IMG/VR virus record: IMGVR_UViG_3300017779_000030
Location: 1-41,043 of that record
Origin: a virus
Direction: 5' to 3' (one strand)
DNA: 41,043 nucleotides
Positions 7,698 to 13,655 of this stretch are shown in pieces; within the stretch, counting starts at the first letter, position 1, and each line of letters opens with the position of its first letter. The translations under genes and the position numbers were made by a program. The notes beneath the pieces are model-generated. The model searched no databases. It was not told the DNA's origin and worked only from the letters and a program-made list of their open reading frames with translations.

Positions 7698-8276
7698 TTA
7701 TTTTCTTTTTGAAAGTACTTTTACAACATTATTAATAACGTTTCCTGCTTCATTTATAGGATTAGTACTAACATATTCTGCTACTATTTTATTTAGCTTA
7801 TTTTTCTTTACGGAAAGATTGTTTAAGTTTATATCTTCCTTTATAAGCAATTTTAATATGTTTATTACATGTTGTTTTTCTGATAAGGTTACTGTATCTT
7901 CCTTTATTCCGCTAACAACAATTTTTGGAGTAGTAGATTCTTGTATAGTTTCTTTTTTAGATTGATTTTGACTAACTACCTCAACAGTTACTTTTTTTGA
8001 TTGTTGAACTTCAAAGTCGCTTTGCCACGGAATAAAATAAGTATCTTCGGCTATTACCTCTAATTTAATACTTCCCTTAGAAGATTCATCTATCAACCCT
8101 CTTAATTTTTTTATTGGTACTACACATTTCCCGTTAGAATCAACTTTACCTTTAAAAAGTAAATTTAATTCTGGAGTTTCAACTATTAGCCTGGCAGATG
8201 TTTTTGCCATGCTTGCTCCTGAAATATTAATATCACACTCAAATAGTTCCGTTTTATCAGTAAATAATTTATACAT
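7698..8276 (-). CDS. Conserved phage protein of unknown function, beta domain plus helical tail
   Basis: This 192-residue protein begins MYKLFTDKTELFECDI. A beta-rich N-terminal domain (about 1-105) includes KCVVPIKKLRGLID and LEVIAEDTYFIPWQSDF. A polar linker (about 108-125) and a helical C-terminal part (LSEKQHVINILKLLIKEDIN) follow. I recognise this type of protein from marine T4-like phages but know no function for it. The start overlaps the end of the upstream 107-residue gene by eight bases, so the pair is probably translationally coupled. A virion or assembly role is inferred from its position between fibre genes. Confidence 0.65.
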   Translation of the reverse strand: MYKLFTDKTELFECDINISGASMAKTSARLIVETPELNLLFKGKVDSNGKCVVPIKKLRGLIDESSKGSIKLEVIAEDTYFIPWQSDFEVQQSKKVTVEVVSQNQSKKETIQESTTPKIVVSGIKEDTVTLSEKQHVINILKLLIKEDINLNNLSVKKNKLNKIVAEYVSTNPINEAGNVINNVVKVLSKRK

Positions 8277-8592
8277 CTATATTCTCCGCTAATATTTTAG
8301 CTTTTATTTCCTTTATTAGTAGTTTAACGTCTTCTACTTTTATTTCTATATCTTTTACTTCTTTATGTTTGTCATACATTTGTATACCTTTTCTCTTAAG
8401 TATTAAACGTATTAGTTTTTTCTTTTTCTCTTCAGGTAATTTGTCAACTACTGTAGAAACCGATCCAGATCCACCACCATCAATTTGATCAGCAATTTCT
8501 TGAATTAGCTGGACATCATCCCAAGTATATGGATTATCGTTCCACGCAAAATCTGCCGTGTTCCATTTAAATGTTGTTATATTTTGTGCCAT
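8269..8592 (-). CDS. Small conserved phage protein, unknown function
   Basis: This 107-residue protein has an aromatic N-terminus (TTFKWNTADFAWNDNPYTWD), a Gly/Ser linker (DGGGSGSVS, about 40-48) and a strongly charged helical C-terminal half (EEKKKKLIRLILKRKG and VEDVKLLIKEIKAKI). It is coupled to the 192-residue gene by an eight-base overlap, so the two products may interact. No Shine-Dalgarno sequence precedes the ATG. A GATATTTATAT element sits directly against the start codon instead. The repeated W-N/D motifs near the N-terminus could be a docking peptide for a larger virion protein, but this is a guess. Confidence 0.62.
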   Translation of the reverse strand: MAQNITTFKWNTADFAWNDNPYTWDDVQLIQEIADQIDGGGSGSVSTVVDKLPEEKKKKLIRLILKRKGIQMYDKHKEVKDIEIKVEDVKLLIKEIKAKILAENIDV

Positions 8593-8603
8593 ATATAAAT
8601 ATC
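8592..8603 (-). promoter_or_regulatory. Intergenic AT-rich element (sense GATATTTATATA)
   Basis: Same 12-mer as at 4746-4757. It runs directly into the ATG of the 107-residue gene, and no Shine-Dalgarno sequence is present. Confidence 0.5.
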
Positions 8604-8620
8604 AAGTTTTATTCTATTTA

Positions 8621-9277
8621 TTACTGCTTTATTGTTAATTTACCAGCCGTTAACCTATATCTTCCGTTTTCCAGTTTAATGTATGGTGGAACAGCCGGAG
8701 ATTCATCATAGGTTATTCGCATTATTCCGCTAAAATTAACATCATTAGTAACGTCTCCATCTTCTGATAAACCTTGATCGTTAAAATCAAGTCCTGCAAT
8801 TAAGGCTATTGTAAAGGTGCTGTTATTATTAATATCCGATGCTGCGTCTGAATTTAATGCTACATCATTGGTTCCAGATCCATATAACCATTCCGTTCCT
8901 GTTGCTGCTTGAGAATATAGGTTTGCTGCTCCAAAAGAAAGATTATTAAAATCATCATTGGCAAGAACACCGTCTTCGCCAGTAAAAGCATTTGATTTTA
9001 CAACAAAAACGTTGTCTGCATCTCCTGATGCTGCTTTCTGTACGTTTAGTACAACATTAGTAGCAGTGGTAATACTAGACGTGTCAAATTTAATAAAGGT
9101 TCTAATGTATCTAAATGTACCACCGCCTCTACCTGCAGATTGAAAATATTGCATGGCGACTACGTTTCCTGACGGTGCGTTATTTGCTGTACCTGAAGTT
9201 GCATCTCTTGCTTCTTCTTGAGTAGTTTGTGAGGTTCCTGTAATAATTCCGAAAGCAGCTGCATTTTGTGTTGGCAT
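8621..9277 (-). CDS. Beta-sandwich virion protein, DNRLRE-like
   Basis: This 218-residue protein has a central segment TFRYIRTFIKFDTSSITTAT followed by NVVLNVQKAA. The pattern of 'aromatic-x-hydrophobic-F-D-x-S-x-[IL]' and then a strand is the one seen in DNRLRE/CBM-like beta-sandwich domains of secreted and phage adhesin proteins. The C-terminus (YIKLENGRYRLTAGKLTIKQ) contains short beta repeats like those ending the 188-residue protein at 4759-5325. The ATG follows directly after the TAA of the methyltransferase gene, with AAGGA upstream. A fibre-tip or surface-exposed tail role is inferred from context. Confidence 0.6.
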   Translation of the reverse strand: MPTQNAAAFGIITGTSQTTQEEARDATSGTANNAPSGNVVAMQYFQSAGRGGGTFRYIRTFIKFDTSSITTATNVVLNVQKAASGDADNVFVVKSNAFTGEDGVLANDDFNNLSFGAANLYSQAATGTEWLYGSGTNDVALNSDAASDINNNSTFTIALIAGLDFNDQGLSEDGDVTNDVNFSGIMRITYDESPAVPPYIKLENGRYRLTAGKLTIKQ

Positions 9278-9844
9278 TTAAAATTCCTTTTTCGGTAAAT
9301 AATAGACTGTATTATTAAAATAACTATTGCTTGGTGGATCTACGGTTATTGCCTGATAATTAACGTTAGGTATATTATAATAATTAGTTTCTGTAATATT
9401 ATTATTCCACCAGGTTGTTTTAGCTCCTGAGTTTACAAGGTTGCTTAAGGATGAACTAAAATTTTTCATGTTTTGGTCTCCAAAAGTATCATAAAATATA
9501 CCGTCATAGGTTGATAAAGAATCTTTAACATCATACCAGCTACCAGTTATAATATTTACATTTGATCTACCTGAAGCCCATGATAAAGCTTTAGGTATTA
9601 TATTAGGATGATTTTCTATTATGGTGTGACTTGAAATAGAATGGGATTGAATATATCCTGCAGAGATTCCCATTCCATATCCTATTTCTAATATATCTCC
9701 TCCGTTTTCGCAAACATATGCTGCTGAAGCTGACATTAGAGAATCTTCCCAATCCATCATTACTTCAAATTCTCCTCCAAAAGATGCATCTGTATAATAT
9801 ATTTTAGATGTATTAAACGTTAATGTTCTGGTTAAATAAGTCAT
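9278..9844 (-). CDS. Class I SAM methyltransferase, guanidinoacetate-methyltransferase-like
   Basis: This 188-residue protein shows a clear motif I, D50-ILEIGYGMG (51-59). It is preceded by VMMDWEDSLM (28-37) and followed by IIENHPN (75-81) and DGIFYDTFGDQ (114-124). The combination of an upstream 'M-x-x-W-E-x-x-[YL]-M', the [EV]-[IV]-G-[FY]-G-M nucleotide loop, 'I-I-E' and 'Y-D-G-I-[FL]-Y-D-T' is characteristic of the GAMT/RMT2 branch, which methylates guanidino groups. No DPPY/NPPY DNA-methylase motif is present. The ATG overlaps the stop of the 54-residue gene (TAATG), so it is coupled to the fibre cluster. The target is unknown; a guanidino or arginine-like group on a fibre protein or a host metabolite are possible. 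Confidence 0.75.
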   Translation of the reverse strand: MTYLTRTLTFNTSKIYYTDASFGGEFEVMMDWEDSLMSASAAYVCENGGDILEIGYGMGISAGYIQSHSISSHTIIENHPNIIPKALSWASGRSNVNIITGSWYDVKDSLSTYDGIFYDTFGDQNMKNFSSSLSNLVNSGAKTTWWNNNITETNYYNIPNVNYQAITVDPPSNSYFNNTVYYLPKKEF

Positions 9845-10008
9845 TAGTCTCCTTTAAGAGTATTAACTTCTGCAACTAGTTCATCTATTTTTTCTTTTAA
9901 AAGTTTTATTGTTAAAACCTCTGGAATTTCATCATTTCTAAGAAAATTTTCTTCAGTGTCATATGAACCAGAAGCTATTGTTTCCGTTATTGTTTTTATA
10001 TCTGCCAT
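9844..10008 (-). CDS. 54-residue coiled-coil protein, paralogue of the 57-residue protein at 5341-5514
   Basis: This short ORF lies directly after the 296-residue fibre-like gene, two bases beyond its stop. GAGG lies just upstream of the ATG. The product begins MADIKTITETIASGS and ends LLKEKIDELVAEVNTLKGD, a heptad-like helix. Start and end match the 57-residue protein that follows the 722-residue fibre gene, although the middles differ. Its TAA overlaps the methyltransferase ATG. Each copy trails a fibre gene, so a fibre-specific chaperone or trimerisation factor is suspected. Nothing in the sequence proves that. Confidence 0.7.
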   Translation of the reverse strand: MADIKTITETIASGSYDTEENFLRNDEIPEVLTIKLLKEKIDELVAEVNTLKGD

Positions 10009-10009
10009 T

Positions 10010-10900
10010 TTACCTCGCCACTATTATTATATTCATTAATCCTCTTGCGTTTTTTGCAGGGGTACCTGATGTTTCAGATCCTACACCAACAAATATCATA
10101 GATCCTTTATCTAAATTTCCAGTATAAGTTAAATCATTTGTAGCATAATTGGCGTTATTAAATGTATCTGATTGATGAGCTACTTTAGTTAACGTAATAT
10201 TTGTATTACTATCATTTGATCTGTTTGCTGTATAAATTGCCAGTGAAAAATCATCACCTGTTACTCCACCACCTCCAGCTGGTCTTAAAGAACATTGTAC
10301 CTCAACACCAGATATATCAAAAGGTAATATATAACCCCAGTTCATATCATCTTCAGCTATATCAAAGTTGGCTGTACTAGAAATAGCTCCTCCAACTGCT
10401 TGAGGGTCGTTCCAATTTGAGTTTTGGTGTCCTAAATTTCCACCAAAGTATAATGAATTTTGAATCATTGGGTCATCATTAATATAGAATGATGCCGCTT
10501 TTAAAATGTGCTTTGTTCCTTGGAATGCTGATCCTGTTATTGGTCCATCAACCTCTAGACTAGTTTCTGTACCAACTCCGTGTAATTCTACAAAGGCTCC
10601 AATCCCGGCCGTTATTGTGCTTGTTGCCGAGGCAGATATATTAGATCCTGCTGAAGATGTTACGTGACCATTGAGGGTTGTTTTACCTATAAGTTGATGG
10701 GTATCATTTGCTGGTGAATTTCCTGCAGTAAGATCATTAGATGTAGTAATATCTCCAGAAGTATCTACTGAAAAGGCGCCATTAGCAAGTTTAAATTCAA
10801 CTCCTGTTATATCTCCATTTGAACTTATATTTCCTGAGGCTGTTACGTGTCTTACCTCTATGGCTGATCCACTGACCAGCACTTTTTTCCAATTAGGCAT
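10010..10900 (-). CDS. Short fibre/adhesin protein with WKKV N-terminus and C-terminal knob
   Basis: This 296-residue protein starts MPNWKKVLVSGSAIEVRHVT, nearly the same module as the 623-residue protein at 11373-13244 (MASWKKVIVSGSSAEFAHVS). That module is probably the attachment end. SASG/SSNG beta modules fill about residues 20-125. The C-terminal half (VEVQCSLRPAGGGG, then LTYTGNLDKGSMIFVGVG, and a final ARGLMNIIIVAR) resembles the end of the 722-residue fibre, so it is likely a receptor-binding head. The start has a TTGGAG site. It may be a short side fibre or a head-swapped relative of the larger fibres. Confidence 0.75.
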   Translation of the reverse strand: MPNWKKVLVSGSAIEVRHVTASGNISSNGDITGVEFKLANGAFSVDTSGDITTSNDLTAGNSPANDTHQLIGKTTLNGHVTSSAGSNISASATSTITAGIGAFVELHGVGTETSLEVDGPITGSAFQGTKHILKAASFYINDDPMIQNSLYFGGNLGHQNSNWNDPQAVGGAISSTANFDIAEDDMNWGYILPFDISGVEVQCSLRPAGGGGVTGDDFSLAIYTANRSNDSNTNITLTKVAHQSDTFNNANYATNDLTYTGNLDKGSMIFVGVGSETSGTPAKNARGLMNIIIVAR

Positions 10901-10997
10901 GCATTATATCTCCAATTATGGTTGGTTACTCTTGGTGAGCCCACTTCCTTTTCAGGCCAATAATTAATATTATATACAATAAATATAATTTATGGAA

Positions 10998-11162
10998 TTA
11001 TTTATTATTGTTTGCGTCTTGTTTTTGTATTTTCTTATTTTCTTTTTCTATTTGTCTTTCTATTTTTTGAATTATAGAGGCAACAAAAAACGCATCAGAA
11101 CCTTTTATTTGTGTATTGTGAATTGCAGCCATTATAAAGCCGTATTCTCTTAAATTAAACAT
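10998..11162 (-). CDS. Small helical protein, 54 residues, unknown
   Basis: The ORF starts at 11162 with a strong AAAGGAG ribosome site that overlaps the end of the upstream 62-residue gene; only two bases separate that stop from this ATG. The product begins MFNLREYGFIMAAIHNTQIK and ends in a highly charged helix (QKIERQIEKENKKIQKQ). There is no signal peptide or known motif. It sits with the 62-residue gene in the space between two fibre genes. I cannot assign a function. It is followed by about 97 bases without a gene, which hold an ATACAATAAATATAA element and AT-rich sequence. Confidence 0.6.
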   Translation of the reverse strand: MFNLREYGFIMAAIHNTQIKGSDAFFVASIIQKIERQIEKENKKIQKQDANNNK

Positions 11163-11164
11163 AA

Positions 11165-11353
11165 CTATTCTCCTTTAATGTATTCTTTTTGAAGTTTTGA
11201 TGTAAGGTGGTACATTGAATCTATCATGTTTCCACCAAAATTAGAATTTTTTATTAATTCTAAAAGTATTGTAATTTCTTCTCTGGATAGTTGAACTAGA
11301 GCTATGTTAGACTTTTTTGTCTCTTCTGCTCTGTTTCTTGAAATAATTCCCAT
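11165..11353 (-). CDS. Small helical protein, 62 residues, unknown
   Basis: MGIISRNRAEETKKSNIALV begins this protein. Two predicted helices follow: LSREEITILLELIKNSNF and MIDSMYHLTSKLQKEYIKG. An AAGGG ribosome site precedes the start. The composition (E-E-I-x-x-L-L-x-L-I) resembles small regulatory or adaptor proteins often seen in T4-like phages, but no family is certain. It lies between the 623-residue fibre and the 54-residue gene and is close-packed with both. Confidence 0.58.
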   Translation of the reverse strand: MGIISRNRAEETKKSNIALVQLSREEITILLELIKNSNFGGNMIDSMYHLTSKLQKEYIKGE

Positions 11354-11372
11354 AATAACCCTTTTTATTTTC

Positions 11373-13244
11373 TTAACTAAATATATATATGTCCTCAGAA
11401 TCTGTATCTACAACCATTAATCCTGCTCGTGATGCTTGATCGGCACCAAAACCAACAGGGTTTCCAGTTGGGGCTCCAGCTGATTGTGAAATTGCAGCAA
11501 CATGATAATCTGCAACAACTGCAGTTGAGTTCCAAGCTGCTTGATCTTCATATGCTAATCCCCATCTTTTTAAAGAATCATCATAAAACATAGAAGTACC
11601 AATACCCGCTGCTCCGGTTTGAACAACAATACCACCGTCTCCAGAAGTTGAACCGCTATTCATAAGTATAAACTGGTCATCAACGTTTAAGTTTGTTACC
11701 TGTAACGATACTAAATCTCCAGATACAGTAAGATCACCAGTAACGGTTGCATCTCCAGTAACTGTTAAAAGACTTCCATCAAAAGTAAGGTTAGCTTCAC
11801 CATTCATTGCGTCTGTACCTGTTGCAGTTACGATTCTATTGTTAGATCCATTTGACATAAAGTCAGAAACGTCTACTGCAATTGCATTTGTTGAAACATC
11901 AATACCTGTACCGGCTCCAACTGCCAGTGCAGATCCTCCACCACCTGTTAAACCGTTGCCTGCTACTGACGTTGCTAGTTGAGTAGCTGTTACTCCAGCA
12001 TCAGCAACTTTTACCCCTGATGAACCTAAAGATAACGTACTGCCATCTAAGTCTAATGCAACAGATGCACCGCTTGATCCATCAAACGTAAAATCTGCTA
12101 TACCATTGCCGTCAGTTAAAGATGCTGCTAAACTATCTGCAGATACTCCAGTTAAGCTTGATCCATCTCCCACAAAAATAGATGCAGAAATATAGCCACT
12201 CGAGCTTATATTTGATGCTACTGCGCTTTGTAGTATTGAGTTGTTTGTTGCTTTTAATGTTGATGCTTGTATTTGTCCTGATAAAACTGCAGCTGCAGTA
12301 GTTAGTAGGCCTGTGTTAGGATTATAAGAAAGACCGGTATCTGTTTCTATTCCTTGTGTTCCTGTTGCTCCGTCTACAAACGTTAGATATACAGTTTCAT
12401 TAGCAGTGTTATTTGCGGTTGCAGTAATACTTGTTGCCAAAGTAGCAGTATCTGCGTTACCAGTAAGATCTCCAGTTACATCTCCAACAACATTACCAAC
12501 TAAAGCACCTACAAATTTAGTACCAGCAGTTATTGTGTTTTCTGTAAAAATATTACCAGAAGCAGTTACGTTACCAATCAGACTGATTGGGTTAGCAGAC
12601 CTACCAATTTTAATTGGCGTGTTATTTTCAAACCCAAACGCAATTTCTCCGCCTGTTCCATTAGTAACGGCAAATCTTGCTGTACCTCCATCATTAATTT
12701 TAAATCCACTTGCAGCATCCACTGTGATTGCGGAACTAGCAGATATTTTACCAGTTATTTCTAATGTAGTTCCATCAAAAGTAAGGCTAGATTCCGCATT
12801 CATTGCATCGGTACCCGTTGCAGTTACGATTCTATTGTTAGATCCATTTGACATGAAGTCAGAAACGTCTACTGCAATTGCATTTGTAGAGACATCAATA
12901 CCTGTACCAGCACCGACTGCCAGTGCAGATCCTCCGCCTCCAGTTAAACCATTACCAGCTACTGATGTTGCTATTTGTGTTGCTGTAATTCCTGCATCTG
13001 CTACTTTTACTCCTGATGAGCCAAGATTTAATGTAGATCCGTTTAAATCTAATGCTACTGTTGCGTTTGCAGAACCATTAAAGGTAAAATCTGCTATACC
13101 ATTGCCATCTGTTAGTGCACCACCTAAGGTACCGTTTATTGCAGCTGCCGATATTGTGCCAACAACATCAAGGTTACCAGAAGAACTTACGTGAGCAAAT
13201 TCTGCAGAAGAACCACTAACTATTACCTTTTTCCATGAAGCCAT
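11373..13244 (-). CDS. Fibre/adhesin protein with a long internal duplication
   Basis: This 623-residue protein starts with the WKKV module shared with the 296-residue protein. Two nearly identical segments of about 114 residues follow (for example LTDGNGIADFTFNGS and LTDGNGIADFTFDGS, and the shared GNGLTGGGGSALAVGAGTG). They are encoded by 343-base repeats at 12772-13114 and 11776-12118. Between them lie SASG-type and Thr/Asn-rich beta modules (VGDVTGDLTGNADTATLATS). The C-terminus (AISQSAGAPTGNPVGFGADQ) is short, without the knob seen in other fibres. The composition is typical of repetitive trimeric fibres. The ribosome site is AGGGGA. The repeats could recombine to change fibre length. 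Confidence 0.75.
   Translation of the reverse strand: MASWKKVIVSGSSAEFAHVSSSGNLDVVGTISAAAINGTLGGALTDGNGIADFTFNGSANATVALDLNGSTLNLGSSGVKVADAGITATQIATSVAGNGLTGGGGSALAVGAGTGIDVSTNAIAVDVSDFMSNGSNNRIVTATGTDAMNAESSLTFDGTTLEITGKISASSAITVDAASGFKINDGGTARFAVTNGTGGEIAFGFENNTPIKIGRSANPISLIGNVTASGNIFTENTITAGTKFVGALVGNVVGDVTGDLTGNADTATLATSITATANNTANETVYLTFVDGATGTQGIETDTGLSYNPNTGLLTTAAAVLSGQIQASTLKATNNSILQSAVASNISSSGYISASIFVGDGSSLTGVSADSLAASLTDGNGIADFTFDGSSGASVALDLDGSTLSLGSSGVKVADAGVTATQLATSVAGNGLTGGGGSALAVGAGTGIDVSTNAIAVDVSDFMSNGSNNRIVTATGTDAMNGEANLTFDGSLLTVTGDATVTGDLTVSGDLVSLQVTNLNVDDQFILMNSGSTSGDGGIVVQTGAAGIGTSMFYDDSLKRWGLAYEDQAAWNSTAVVADYHVAAISQSAGAPTGNPVGFGADQASRAGLMVVDTDSEDIYIFS
11776..12118. repeat. 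Copy 2 of a 343-base direct repeat in the 623-residue fibre gene
   Basis: It matches 12772-13114 with the same length and only scattered, mostly third-position differences. Both copies include the stretch coding SNGSNNRIVTATGTDAMN. The repeat is in frame, so loss or gain by recombination would keep the reading frame. Confidence 0.85.
12772..13114. repeat. Copy 1 of a 343-base direct repeat in the 623-residue fibre gene
   Basis: This is the partner of 11776-12118. The copies lie 996 bases apart, a multiple of three. One crossover would delete 332 residues and leave a shorter in-frame fibre. Confidence 0.85.
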
Positions 13245-13276
13245 TTATTTTCCCCTTTTATTTTCCTAATGTATCA

Positions 13277-13288
13277 TATATAAATATA
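13277..13288 (-). promoter_or_regulatory. Intergenic AT-rich element (sense TATATTTATATA)
   Basis: One mismatch to the 12-mer at other sites. It lies about 33 bases upstream of the ATG of the 623-residue fibre gene, which also has its own AGGGGA ribosome site. Confidence 0.5.
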
Positions 13289-13300
13289 ATTTAAAATGTT

Positions 13301-13654
13301 TTAATTTCCGTCTCCGAGATAAAATATTGATTGACTATAATATATACCTCCTTCAATTGCTGTTGGAGCACTATCTGGGGCTCCTAAAACAACAATTCCT
13401 TCTGAATTTACTTTAAGCTTTTCTACGTCTCCTCCAATTTGATCCATTGCTATTACAAACGGACTAGTAGATACTGAACTAGACAATATAAAACTTCCAG
13501 AAACTACTACTCCAGAATCTGCGTTAAGATTTAGTGATGCCGTTGCTGAAATAAGAAAAGATTCAATTGACGCAGACGTAAATGCAACCTGCTCGTTATT
13601 TGAACCCGAGAATTGCATTACTCCTGATGATGGTACTATTCTAATATCAGCCAT
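13301..13654 (-). CDS. Small fibre-like beta protein
   Basis: This 117-residue protein begins MADIRIVPSSGVMQFSGSNN and continues in short beta modules rich in Ser and Val (SASIESFLISATASLNLNAD and VVVSGSFILSSSVSTS). It ends GIYYSQSIFYLGDGN. The style matches the larger fibre proteins around it and suggests a small fibre segment or cap. Its start lies directly after the stop of the 584-residue gene with no good ribosome site, so it is probably translated by coupling. It may be a domain split off a fibre gene. Confidence 0.6.
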   Translation of the reverse strand: MADIRIVPSSGVMQFSGSNNEQVAFTSASIESFLISATASLNLNADSGVVVSGSFILSSSVSTSPFVIAMDQIGGDVEKLKVNSEGIVVLGAPDSAPTAIEGGIYYSQSIFYLGDGN

Positions 13655-13655
13655 A

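Noticed and set aside
9278-9844. DNA methyltransferase protecting phage DNA
   Set aside because: No DPPY/NPPY or PCQ motif and no target-recognition region; the motifs fit the guanidino methyltransferase branch.
10901-10997. Transcription terminator between the 54-residue and 296-residue genes
   Set aside because: Only very short imperfect stems were found and no T-run follows on the coding strand.
12406-13194. 262-residue plus-strand open frame
   Set aside because: It lies antisense to the duplicated fibre gene, shows no domain, is Pro/Val/Ala low-complexity and has no ribosome site. It is a mirror of repetitive coding sequence.
11373-13244. Possible diversity-generating retroelement target because of repeats in a fibre gene
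   Set aside because: No reverse transcriptase or template repeat is visible, and the differences between copies are scattered rather than at adenines.
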